A stretch of DNA of 28,522 nt, taken from positions 1 through 28,522 of the forward strand of contig JBEKZQ010000206.1 of NCBI GenBank assembly GCA_049509675.1, in the 5' to 3' direction. Source of the stretch: JBEKZQ01 sp049509675. GTDB taxonomy: Bacteria > Planctomycetota > Planctomycetia > Pirellulales > Thermoguttaceae. A model generated the notes under the pieces. That model did not search any database. It saw nothing but the letters and a program-made list of their open reading frames with translations, and was not told the origin of the DNA. The translations under genes were made by a program, and so were the position numbers. This document shows, in pieces, positions 8,245-17,898 of this stretch; position 1 is the stretch's first letter, and each line of letters starts with the position of its first letter.

Positions 8245-11200
8245 GTTCCCCTTCGCATCTTCGCTAATATCCAGTCCAACATCAAGTGCGTATCCACCGC
8301 CGATCTGGAAATACTCGACCTTGATGACGTGCCTGCCTCGTTGACCTCCGATCGTCACACTTTTTGTGGTCGGATGGTTGGCCCGCCAGTTCTCGAAAAC
8401 CACTGCGTTGTCGAGCCACACGCGAACTCCATCGTCAAAGGTGGTCGCGAGGGCGTACTCGCCATCTCCCAGCGTCACCTCACTTGTGGCGACGACGGCG
8501 AAATAATCATGGGGAACCTTTTTCGTTGGACCCATTGGCAATTCTTCCGTCCCGTAAAAACTCAGACGGGGCATCCGCAGTTCATCGAGAATCGGCGATT
8601 TGAGAACCGCTTCCCAGTCGGCAGGGGACATTTGACCGACCGAGTTCTCCCATTTGTAAAATCGAACCGTCCAATCGGTCGTTACGGGGAGCAGTTCCTT
8701 GCCAAGCTCGCTGGTCAGGATCGACAGCCCCCGCTCGCCCTGGTCCTTGAACTTTGGGTAGATGACGGCAAATTGCTCCTCGTCGGCGTCCATGAGCAGA
8801 TCGGCCAGCATTTGCGGCTGATCGGCGGCCGAGTTGGTTAGGATGTCGGCCAACCGCCGCTCCACGTCCTGGCGACTCTTGAAAGTCCTCGCCACGCGGA
8901 AACCGTTGTACAAGAGACGGGATATGTCTTGCTGCTGGGTACGTTCGGCTGAGCGGAGGACCTCGGGTCGACTGTTGAACCCCCCGCCCCGCAACGCACG
9001 GTATTCTCCTTCGTAACCCAGAGAGTCGTGGCACCAAGTGTAGACGTTGCCGTGCATGTCAAACAAACCGAAGTCGTTCGGCTTCAAGCTCCCTACCGGC
9101 CACGTTTTGTCGCCGGAGTTGTTCAAGTACCAACCGTACTTGCCCAGTAATTCCTCGGACTGGCCGTAATACCGACTCGTCACGGCTCCCGCACGGCACG
9201 CACACTCCCATTCCGACTCCGTGGGCAGGCGATAGCCGGTCCGATTCATGCCTTCGTTGTATTCTTCATCGCTGCTGCGCCCGTAAAACCATTCCTTCTC
9301 CGCCAAGCCCTCCTGCTTGCTGAGCCAGTTGCAGTAGGCCGCCGCATCACCCCAGAACGTGTCCGGCATCGGGCAATCGCCAACAGGAGCATATTGCTGC
9401 ATTTCGCCGACCCTGCGGAAGCGAAGGTACTGATCCACGGTCACCGCCTTTGCAGCGATGGCGAACGCGTGTCCGATCCGCTCTCGGTGCAGGTTCTCGT
9501 CATCAGACCTTTGTGATTCGGTGGGCGGCGAGCCCATGAGAAACTCCACTGGGCCGGGAATGACCACCATCGTCTGACCCTCGCCAGTGACGTACCACTG
9601 GGGCGTCGCTTTTCCCTTCGCTAGTTCCTGCCGGATAACCTGGAGCCGCTCTTCCCGCTGCCGCTTGTTTTTCGCCCACTCCTGTTCAACCTGCTTGAGC
9701 CACCGCTCTTGCTTCCACGTGCGAAGCAACCACTCGGCCGCTGCGTGCAGGCCGGGATCGGGGTGGTTGCGGTACAACTCGCGCAATTTCTCCGTCAGCA
9801 AGTCTCGCTCACTCGGTGCAAATGCCCGATCTCCAAACTCGCCCAGACTGAGAATTAAGGCCCGGCGAATCGTCAGGTCGGGTTCTTCTTCCAGTCGCTT
9901 CGCAATCGCCCCGGGATCGGCTCCCATCGGGCTGAGCTTGTGGATGATCCAGCTTCGCACTCGGGGATCAGGGCTGTGCTTGAGCAAGGGCCAGACCTTT
10001 TCAGGATTGCCCATCTTGAGCAGGGCCACGGCCGCACTGGCCTGACGCCTGGCAAGCGTCTCCTTTTCGTCCTCGGGCAAGACGGGCCGGTGCCAAACTG
10101 AAGCGGTCACTCGCTGGCCGGTTCCCATCTCTGTCACCGCGAGAGAGGTTGGCCGATATTCCCGGGCCATGAGTACCCGACATCGGGCTAGATGCTCGCT
10201 CGGATCAAGACCGTGGACTTCGGTCGAGGTCAATGCTTCGCTGGCGAACCAGATAGCCGTATAACGGCGATCCAGCTTCCCTCCCTTGAGAATCTTCAAG
10301 AAGCCCGGATGTTCCAGAAGCGGATCGAGGTCTGGGTCGGATTGCATGTGCAAGTAGTCAACGTCGCCGCTGGCAACAGCATCTTTGAGCAATGATACGG
10401 CTCGATCCGCATACGACTTGGCCTTGTCGGCATCTTTCTTGGCAACAATCCGGGAGGCCAGGGAGTAGGCACAGGCGGCATTGTACGACAAACCCGATTC
10501 CGCGCCATTGGCAACAAGCACGGCCTCCAAGCGTTTCACAGCTTCGGCGTCTTCACCGAGACAGGCCGATATTACTACGTCGAGATATATCTTCTCACTT
10601 GGATCGGCGGTCAATTCCTTGAACTTGGCGAGATCGTCCCTGGCCTCTTTCGGTTTCTCCAGCCGGGCATAGGCAATTGCCCGATACTGAAAGAACACGG
10701 CAACTTGAGGGGACTTACTAATGAGCCAGGAAAGGTCTTCCAGTGCTTTCGTGTCGTCGCCCAAGTGCAAACAAGCCTCAGCCCGCTGCAAGCGGGCATT
10801 GCGGTTGTCCGACTTGGCTTGCAGTTCCTTCTCGGCGTCGTTGAGTTGCTGCGTGAATCGCTGCTTCGTATCGAGGACTGGTCCGGCCTGGCTGATCCGC
10901 ACATCGACCTGCAAATCCCCCATGAAGTTCTCGCCCGAGTAGTTTGCCTCTGCCCCCGAAAACACCTGGTAGGTCGGAATGCTCTTGCCCGGAGCCTTGG
11001 CCCAGATCCCACAGTAGTACGTTTTCCCGTCCTGGCAGGCAATCCGTGAATACGTGGTTGGTCGATAGCCTTCCTTGAAGAGTGCTTGCGCCTTGCTTTG
11101 CCACTGCTCCTTATCCAGACCGATCTCCAGTCTTGTAGCAGGGGCGTCTGCCAACGCTCTAACCCAGAGGGCCGCATAATGCTGCTTGCCACCGTTGCTG

Positions 11201-14200
11201 TATCCGCCCACATCGACGGGACGAAATGGCTGCCTGCGACATTCGGCATCCCGTTTTGTGATTTCTTCAGCGGACAGCCCGTGGGCCAACTGCCAATCCT
11301 GTCCGTCGCGTGTCCAGACTCCGGCCACTTGGACGGCCGTGCCCACCGGGTACGGTCGGAACCGAGTGGGCCGATAGCCCGACTTCCGAAGCCCCTCGGA
11401 CACCTGGTTGAACTCTTCCAAGGGCATCGCCTGACAGAAGGCAAATCGCTCAGCCAGGATACCCTGGGCCGACTCGATCTTCTGCACCAGGGCCGCATCC
11501 GGCTCCTGCCAGGCTGGGTTCAGGGGCGAGTCGGTCCACTTGGGCTGAGGCTGTTTGTCGATTTCGGAGAGCAGCCTTTGTGCGCCAGTCTCGCCATGCT
11601 TCTTGAGTTTCGGATACAGCACGGCGAACTGTTTCTCGTCGGCATCCATGAGCAGATCGGCCAACGTCTCGGCCTGATCGGCGGAGTAATCGGCCAGGAT
11701 GTCCGTCGCCAACGAACGCTCCGCCGCTGGTCGATTCGTGTCGCGGAAGATGGCAACCAGGGGCCCAAAAAGCCTGGCACTCACGGGCCGCAAGCATTCC
11801 ATCCAGGTTCCCAGATAAACCGCAGGCTGCCGCACGAAGTCGTCGGTAACCTCGCCCTTGACCTTCCCCCACCGCTGGTTGTCCGGGTCAAAGGTCGCCA
11901 ATGCACATGCCGCCCGGAGGCGTTGGCTTTCTTTCCCTTGAGCCGGTTGCTCGACAACGGCCCACAGGTTGTTCGTCAACGCTTCCTTGTGAGAAGTCAG
12001 GGCGGCCCGAATCACGGGGACTTCCTGCGGCTCAGCATTGAGGAGCCGCTCATACAGGTAGCCCGTCTGGCCAGGGTCCACCGGCAACAAGGCAAGGCTG
12101 GCATGGAGTTTCCGGGTTGAGTCCTTGGGGGCTTTCTCATACTTTTCTTCGAGCATTGGATCGGCCCAGGCCCGATAATCTTCCATCTCGTCAATCACTT
12201 CGGGCACTTGGGCGATCTTGGCATCGAGGAGTCGCTGCACCAGACTTACAGCGAGGCCCGCTTTGTTGTGTTCGATGACCCGACTCCGAATCGTCAAGCC
12301 AGTCACAGCCAGGACGACGAGCACGCCGCTCAGGGCCAGGCCAACCAAAGCGTGATGTCTACCGGCCTTCCGCATCATTTTCCGCTGCGGGTCAGTCCAG
12401 TTCTTCTTGTCGACCAGCAGCCGGATGAGGAGAAATTCCCACCAAGCGGGCAGGTAGCGATTCTCCGGCTTGGCGTTCCACAACGCCGCGCGTTCCGCCA
12501 ACCGCAGTTCGGCCCGGCCACGACGGGTTTCCTTCTGCTTGCGGGTCAACCAATCTCGCAGCGAGTGAACCAGATAGTCGTGGGTCAGTTGATAGTATTT
12601 CTCGCCTGTTTTCATCGAAGAGGCTGAGTCGTCCTCATTGCCTTCCGGGTCGGTGGGCGTGATGAGGCGGATTTCACTGTCGAGAATGTGAATCAGGTCG
12701 TCAAAGTCCTCCGGACGACCGGAATAGCGCGACGCACTGAGCAACTCGGCATACGACCGCATGTGGCCTTTGATGTCGGTGCCTGATTCGGGCAGAAGAG
12801 CCTTCAGGACGGCCCTGGCCGCTTTCTGGTGGTAGCGGTGTTCCGGGGGAGCCGTGGCAGCACTGAACGTCTCTTCCAGGAATGTGATGCCGACGCCTTC
12901 CGTCCCGCCGACTTCTTTGAGCGTGGCAGGCGTCCACGCTTTGCCCTTCATCATCTCCGCAAACAGGGCCAATCGCACCGAGACGACCTTGCCTTCCTGG
13001 GCCAGGCCGGACACGGCCCGTTTTAGGAACTCCTTCTGTTCTTTACTGGCATCGCTCGAACTGTCAGGCAGAGCGCCGAAAGCCCGACCAAACGCGGCCA
13101 GCACTCTCTCCGCATGGCGAATCGGGAAGAGATCGACAGCCACGGAGTTCTGGGCTTCCACAAGTCTCACTTCCAACTCCCGCATGAAGCGGGTTGCCGC
13201 CATCCAGAAGTCATCTCGCACCATGGCGACGCATTGCACCCGTCCGCCGTCGCACTGCCGCAGGGCCTGTACCAGTTCGGTGCTCTGTTCTTCCTTCTTG
13301 GCATGAAGCCATTGCTCGAATTGATCGAGAACAATCAGCACTTTCTTGCCCACCGGCACGCCCTGTCCGCGGCGTAGAGCGGCCAGCGTTTCTTTCAACG
13401 ACAAATTGTCGGACACGGCAGGACATCGCTTCCGCAGACCGTTCAGCAAGCGCGTCTCTGTTTCCTGGGCGGTGGCTTCGACGTAGACGGCGATCACGTC
13501 GTCGGACAGATGGGGCAGCAGGCCCGCCTTGACCAGCGACGACTTGCCGCAACCGCTCGGCCCATAGATGAGGCCCACCAGGAAGGTGCTGTCGGCGTCC
13601 GTTTCTTCGATCCGGGTCTTCCAGAACCGGATGCTGTCCGGCAAGCCTTCCCGGTCACGCGGGCCGGGCAATAATTCGAGGAAGAAATCGGCGTCGTGGG
13701 CATCAAACGACCGCAGGCCTTTCGGCACTATCTTGATCGGCTGGTAGTCCGAGGTCGGTGTTGTTGCCGTGGTCGGGGTTGAACCGGAGGGGGTTGAGGC
13801 AACCGACGTGGATGGCGGTTGCATGACCAGCATGACCGCCGGCGAACGGCTATCTTTGCCCGCATGATCGGCTTGCCGATCGACGTTCTGCTCGGCCAGA
13901 AAGTGCCGCAGGTCGTCGGCCAAATCTTTGGCCGTCATGTAGCGTTCGGACGTTCGCTTTGCCAGAGCCTTGAAGCAAATTCGTTCCAGCTCCTTCGGAA
14001 TGCCTTCATCCACTTGCCGCAACGGACGCGGTTCGAAGCTCGTCACCTGCTCCATGAGTTCCGCTTGCGATTCCCCGCGAAAAGGCTGGCGTCCCGCCAG
14101 CAGTTCGTAAAAGACCACGCCAAGACTGAAAATGTCCGATCTGCCATCCACCCGATGCCCTTCGCCACGGGCCTGTTCCGGACTCATGTAGGCGGGCGTC

Positions 14201-14835
14201 CCGGCATAGCGCGACCTCCTGCCCGCGTCCTGCTCCCGCAAGGCCAGCCCGAAGTCGGCCACGAACGGTTTGCCGCTCTTGTCGAGAAGAATGTTCCCCG
14301 GCTTGACGTCCCGATGCACGATCCCTTGCTTATGGGCATGGTGTAATGCCTCGGCCACCGTCGCCACCAGTTCGACCGCGTCATGCACAGATAGACGGGA
14401 CTGCTTGAGCCTCGTGGCGAGGTCAGTGCCGTCGATGTATTTCGAAACGACGAAACAGGGGAAATCGTCGCTGCTGCCGACATCATGGACCGGCACGATG
14501 TGCGGGTGATCGAGGTTGGCGACGGTACGGGCTTCGGTCAGGTAGGCTGCGGCATCTTCGACGGTGGACACTCGGCGTCGATGCGGCACTTTGATCGCCA
14601 CAAGCCGCTGCAACTGCTCGTCGTGAGCGAGGTAGACGAGGCCGAAGCCGCCCTGCCCCAGGATCTTCTCCAACCGGTAACGACCAATGCGGCCAGGATG
14701 CCCGGCACTTGCCTCCGGCGCCAGTTCCGGTTGCTGAGAGGTAGTTTGCGGGGATTCGGATTCTCCAGGCTGCCGCAGGTCTGTTTCCGGCGAAATGTCA
14801 GGCGGCAGATCGGGGCGGTCGTACGGAGCGGTCAC
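6992..14835 (-). CDS. Giant membrane Ser/Thr kinase with STAND NTPase, repeats, SUMF1 and PA14 domains
   Basis: The two open frames on either side of the N run are one gene of about 2610 residues. Numbering starts at GTG 14835; the frame stays open upstream to a TTG at 14913. Kinase: glycine loop GQGGFG 60-65, Lys82, HRDVKPGN 174-181, DFG 194-196, SPEQ 218-221, so it looks active. A Ser/Thr/Pro linker follows, then a STAND-type NTPase with P-loop GPSGCGKSS 425-433 and Walker B VLIVLDQFEQW 499-509. A single membrane helix lies at about 829-849 with a basic cytoplasmic flank. The outer part has HEAT-like helices, at least four YRPT-type repeats (near 1153, 1204, 1256, 1560; they resemble bacterial tandem repeat domain 1), TPRs (about 1340-1420), a HEAT+SUMF1 unit (1594-1986), PA14 (2054-2191), and a second HEAT+SUMF1 unit to the end. 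Both SUMF1 domains lack the catalytic cysteines of formylglycine-generating enzyme, so binding rather than catalysis is likely. Confidence 0.85.
8005..8025. other. Scaffold gap of 21 N
   Basis: The run of N splits the kinase gene. The frame before it (on the minus strand) ends at a complete codon for LGE. The frame after it needs one more base plus CA to complete a codon. The true gap must therefore be 1 mod 3, which 21 is not. Unit A has five residues between LGE and the matching Phe, which predicts a true gap of 10 bases. Confidence 0.85.
8263..8676 (-). other. PA14 domain inside the kinase gene
   Basis: These bases encode a beta-rich domain of about 138 residues with FAVVATSEVTLGDGEYALAT, TFDDGVRVWLDN and HVIKVEYFQIGGGYALDVGL. 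This is the usual PA14 pattern: a strand, then DDGVRVWLDN, then a final strand pair. PA14 domains commonly bind glycans. It sits between the two SUMF1 units on the predicted outer side of the membrane. Confidence 0.7.
8878..10056 (-). repeat. Internal duplication, HEAT+SUMF1 unit A
   Basis: First copy of the HEAT-like plus SUMF1 unit of the kinase gene. The SUMF1 core is recognised by FLMGSPP, DAAAYCNWLS, GYRLPTESEWE, GLFDMHGNVYTWC and RALRGGGF. The position where formylglycine-generating enzymes carry their copper-binding cysteines reads GGGFNSRPEVLRSAER, without cysteine. Confidence 0.8.
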
Positions 14836-15028
14836 AAGGCCACCAACCCTGCGCAAGGAAAGGGAGTACCCACCTGCGGTGTTGATTCTACCAGCCCTGT
14901 CGAAAAGAGGCAAGAAGCGCGAAGGTCGGCACAGGAGAACTGCATAGTCGGGGTCCGGTACATTTTTCGGCTGATAGGCATTGCCATTTGGCCGGACTCA
15001 TGACCGAAAACATGGACCCGGGTATCTG

Positions 15029-15337
15029 CTACGTGTGCGCCCCGCTGGCCGTGCCGAGCGCTGTCAGCTTGCGGGTGAGTTGGGTCAATTCGAACTTCGC
15101 GGCCCCCAACTCAGCCTGGGCGGCGTAAAGTTCCGCGCTGACGAGCCGGTTCGTGGCGGTGGCGTATTCCGCCGTAGTCAGCGGCAGGGCCGCGAGGATG
15201 GTCCGTGCCCGCGGCCAAACATCGCTTGCTTTGGGTTCCGCAACGAGCCGCGCCAATTCCAGGCTCAAGTCCTGGTAGAGCGATTCGAGCAAGTTCGTCT
15301 CGCGGACGGTCGTCCGGACGTGGCAACGATTGGTCAT
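15029..15337 (-). CDS. Small helical protein of unknown function
   Basis: A 102-residue frame. ATG 15337 was chosen over GTG 15349 because GAGGA lies 5 bases upstream of it. The sequence is almost entirely helix-forming and rich in Ala, Leu and Glu. The first half has NLLESLYQDLSLELARLV, and the second half has LTTAEYATATNRLVSAELYA followed by a heptad-like stretch, so a helical bundle or coiled coil is likely. There is no signal peptide or membrane segment, and I recognise no family. It lies on the same strand as the giant kinase, about 190 bases upstream of it, and diverges from the sigma factor gene. A small partner or regulator of one of them is possible, but this is only inferred from position. 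Confidence 0.6.
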   Translation of the reverse strand: MTNRCHVRTTVRETNLLESLYQDLSLELARLVAEPKASDVWPRARTILAALPLTTAEYATATNRLVSAELYAAQAELGAAKFELTQLTRKLTALGTASGAHT

Positions 15338-15443
15338 GGCTGTCCTCACTTTCTTGATGGGTCTTGGAACACCATCTACTACCGCCGGCCTGGCCCGATC
15401 TTGCGCGGCGAATCCAGAAACCGTCCGAATTTCTGCCGACGGG

Positions 15444-15471
15444 TTGACTGGCAGGCAGGGCGCGGTACGCT
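15444..15471 (+). promoter_or_regulatory. Candidate sigma-70-type promoter of the sigma factor gene
   Basis: TTGACT (15444-15449) and TACGCT (15466-15471) are separated by 16 bases. Transcription would begin near 15478, after the ATG at 15477, which favours ATG 15516 as the start of the coding region. The -10 box matches consensus weakly. Confidence 0.4.
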
Positions 15472-15515
15472 AGCGGATGGTGATTCGGACCGAACGGACT
15501 TGGGGGATACAAGTT

Positions 15516-16811
15516 ATGGCTGCGAAGGACCACCCGCAACTTGGCAGCTTTCCGTCCACGCACTGGTCGCTGATCTTCTCGGCCCGCGACCAGGACTCCG
15601 TGCGACGGCGGGGGGCGTTGGGAGAGTTGCTGCGGCTGTACCTGCCTGCTCTGCGGGCACATCTGCTCTATCGCCGGAACATCGAGCGCCATCGGGCCGA
15701 GGACCTGCTCCAGGGGTTCGTCGCCCGCCAGGTATTGGAACGCGAGTTGCTGGCGAAGGCCGACGCCAGCAGGGGCCGCTTCCGCTCGTTCCTGCTGAAG
15801 TCGCTGCAGAACTACGTCTTCACGGAACTTGGCAAGTCCGGACCGAAAGAAGTCGCACGGGACCTTGAGCCCCCTGGCGGCGCCGCGTGCGACGTTTTCG
15901 AGTTGGAGTGGGCCCGGCAGGTCCTCCAGGAAACGCTTCGCCGCATGAGGGATGAATGTGCAACGGATGGCGCCGCCGCCCGGTGGGACCTTTTTGTGTG
16001 TCGGGTGGTAGCTCCGACGCTTACGGGCGTCCCATCGCCCCCCTATCAGGCAGTGATCGAGCGGTTCGCCTTTCGCTCGCCGGAGCAGGCATCCAACGCC
16101 CTGGTCACGGCCAAGCGGCAATTCGAGCGGACGCTCCGCGCGGTCATCGCCGAAACGGAGAATGCCACTGACGACGCGGAAATTGATGCCGAGATTGCCG
16201 ACCTGTGCAGGACTTTGCAGAACACGGGGCCGCTGGGCGTGGACTGGGATCGCGTGTTGATCGCCGGTCCGCAGGGGCAAGCTCAGGAGCGTCTCCCCGC
16301 CGTGGACCAGAGCAGTCCCGGCGAGTTGGCCTGCCTGCTCAGCGTCCGCGGGACGCCGGAAGGGAACTGGCAGCCGGCCGACCTGGCCGATTTGCTGCGG
16401 CACTGCCTGGAAACGCCCGTGGGCGAGTACCTGGGGATCGACGCGTCGCCCGGCCCAAACAAGCAGTTCGGGGCCGACACGCCCTCGGAGCACCGCGCGC
16501 TGTCGATGACGCTGGGCGAATTGTTCCGTGCCGCACGCCCGCCGCTGGGGCTGCTCATTGCGCTGAAGCGGCACGCCCGGCGGCTGACGAGTCCCGGCGC
16601 GAGCGACGTGCCGGTCGAGGTCCACCGGTCCGTCTACTTCGCCAGCATTGCGGCGGCGATGGCCCGCCACGGCGAGCGGATCAGCAAGTCGGATCCCGAG
16701 GTATTGCGGGCTGCATTTGAACAACTGGCAGCCGAGACATGGATCGAGGATCGCCTCCGCGAGTTGCTTGGCGACGCTTTGTGGTGGCTGTCCGACAAGA
16801 CGTGCCCCTGA
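15516..16811 (+). CDS. ECF-like RNA polymerase sigma factor with long C-terminal extension
   Basis: This 431-residue protein starts at ATG 15516, which has GGGGGA 8 bases upstream; the frame is open to ATG 15477. SFPSTHWSLIFSARD (11-25) and the stretch LLRLYLPALRAHLLYRR followed by AEDLLQGFVARQVLE (61-75) match the sigma-70 region 2 of a planctomycete sigma factor group. GRFRSFLLKSLQNYV (87-101) follows. Region 4 is the helix-turn-helix-like ERFAFRSPEQASNALVTAKR (182-201). Residues from about 215 to 431 are extra compared with ordinary ECF factors (about 200 residues). They are mostly helical, with HCLETPVGEYLG and a C-terminal bundle, and have no family I recognise. The gene diverges from a Ser/Thr kinase gene, an association known for planctomycete ECF factors, so the kinase may control this sigma factor. 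That link is inference. Confidence 0.75.
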   Translation: MAAKDHPQLGSFPSTHWSLIFSARDQDSVRRRGALGELLRLYLPALRAHLLYRRNIERHRAEDLLQGFVARQVLERELLAKADASRGRFRSFLLKSLQNYVFTELGKSGPKEVARDLEPPGGAACDVFELEWARQVLQETLRRMRDECATDGAAARWDLFVCRVVAPTLTGVPSPPYQAVIERFAFRSPEQASNALVTAKRQFERTLRAVIAETENATDDAEIDAEIADLCRTLQNTGPLGVDWDRVLIAGPQGQAQERLPAVDQSSPGELACLLSVRGTPEGNWQPADLADLLRHCLETPVGEYLGIDASPGPNKQFGADTPSEHRALSMTLGELFRAARPPLGLLIALKRHARRLTSPGASDVPVEVHRSVYFASIAAAMARHGERISKSDPEVLRAAFEQLAAETWIEDRLRELLGDALWWLSDKTCP

Positions 16812-16835
16812 CGATGCACAAGAATTCGGGCTAAC

Positions 16836-16864
16836 TTGACAGGACCCGCTCTTCGTGCGACAAT
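16836..16864 (+). promoter_or_regulatory. Promoter of the DUF1559 gene
   Basis: A perfect TTGACA (16836-16841), a 17-base spacer and GACAAT (16859-16864) form a good housekeeping-type promoter. Transcription would begin near 16871, leaving a leader of about 60 bases before ATG 16933. Confidence 0.6.
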
Positions 16865-16932
16865 GCGCGCAAGAGGGGGCGGGAAAAGGGAACAGGTCCG
16901 CAGGGCGATATTCGATCACTGGCGAGGGTGGT

Positions 16933-17880
16933 ATGAGACAGCCTTATCGTAGCGGTTTCACGCTGGTTGAACTCTTGGTGGTCATTGCCATCATCGGCAT
17001 CCTGGTCGGTTTGCTGCTGCCGGCAGTGCAATCGGCGCGGGAGACGGGCCGACGCGCCCAATGCATGAACAACCTCAAGCAGATCGCCACCGCCTTCCTG
17101 CACCATGAACAGGCCCACGAGTTCTTTCCTACGGGTGGATGGGGGCACAATTGGATCGGGGATCCGGATCGCGGATTCGACAAACGCCAGCCGGGTGGCT
17201 GGGGTTATACCATCCTCCCGTTCCTGGAGCTGCAAGCCCTCCACGACATTGGCACCGGACAGACCAACAAACAGACCGGCAAGTCGGCCACCAGCGACAT
17301 TCGTCTGCAACGAATGACCACGGCAATCGCCACCTATATCTGTTCCTCGCGCCGCCGGCTGGCCGTCTTCCCGAACACCGGGGCCTCTCCCGGCGTTAAC
17401 GACCTCTTCCCGTGCGACCAGCCGCCGCTGCTCTGCACGCGCGGCGATTATGCGGCCAACCTCGGTACAAGCGGCCAGTACTTCAGCATCGGGAATATCG
17501 GCTCGAGCCCGGGCTGCTACACGGGCTGCGGAAGCCCGGCGGATACACTCACAGAAGCGCAATGGGACTCGCAGTATGGCATCTACGGCTACGCCGGCAT
17601 CTGTTTTCGCCGCAGCATGATTACGCCGGGCGACATTACCGACGGCTTGAGCAGCACCTACATGGTCGGTGAAAAGTATCTTGATCCCGATGACTATTAT
17701 ACCGGCACGAGCCAAGGCGACGATCAGTCCGTATACTCCGGGCATGATCGTGATGTGCTGCGCGAAGCCGACACGCCCTACCAAGATCTCATGAGCTACG
17801 CGATCGATGCGACTACCCACCAGAACCTGGCCAACCGCGCGGACCAGCAGCCGATTGATTCGAGCAAGCTAGGCTTCTGA
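16933..17880 (+). CDS. DUF1559 pseudopilin-like protein lacking the H-X9-DG motif
   Basis: A 315-residue protein with the type IV pilin/pseudopilin leader RSGFTLVELLVVIAIIGIL: cleavage after Gly8, Phe at +1, Glu at +5 of the mature chain. ATG 16933 follows GAGGG closely. The next block (AVQSAREtgRRAQCMNNLKQ, GGWGYTILPFLE, YAANLGTS, ITDGLSSTYMVGEKYL) is the standard DUF1559 body found in large families in planctomycetes, exported and anchored by the leader helix. The family normally ends with FGSAHPGG...CDGSV, called H-X9-DG, followed by ISYxID and NRxDGQ. Here DTPYQD runs directly into LMSYAIDATTHQNLANRAD (from residue 286), so about 20-25 residues with that motif are missing in frame. The role of the family is unknown; a surface or secretion-associated structure is likely. 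Confidence 0.85.
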   Translation: MRQPYRSGFTLVELLVVIAIIGILVGLLLPAVQSARETGRRAQCMNNLKQIATAFLHHEQAHEFFPTGGWGHNWIGDPDRGFDKRQPGGWGYTILPFLELQALHDIGTGQTNKQTGKSATSDIRLQRMTTAIATYICSSRRRLAVFPNTGASPGVNDLFPCDQPPLLCTRGDYAANLGTSGQYFSIGNIGSSPGCYTGCGSPADTLTEAQWDSQYGIYGYAGICFRRSMITPGDITDGLSSTYMVGEKYLDPDDYYTGTSQGDDQSVYSGHDRDVLREADTPYQDLMSYAIDATTHQNLANRADQQPIDSSKLGF

Positions 17881-17882
17881 CG

Positions 17883-17895
17883 CTGGCTTTGCCAG
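17883..17895. terminator. Small hairpin between convergent genes
   Basis: CTGGC-TTT-GCCAG forms a 5-base-pair stem in the 18-base gap between the convergent stops at 17880 and 17899. It could slow polymerase from both sides, but it is short and has no clear T-tract. Confidence 0.3.
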
Positions 17896-17898
17896 TCC

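Noticed and set aside
7768..8841. A plus-strand frame running through the N run
   Set aside because: It exists only because N codons are read as open. The minus strand encodes the repeat units of the kinase here.
14836..14913. Extension of the kinase gene to the TTG at 14913
   Set aside because: The extra 26 residues look non-conserved and TTG starts are rare. GTG 14835 is preferred, though neither has a strong ribosome site and the longer form cannot be excluded.
15111..16919. A 602-codon minus-strand frame opposite the sigma factor gene
   Set aside because: Same GC-bias effect. The sigma factor motifs on the plus strand are convincing and the antisense translation has no recognisable motif.
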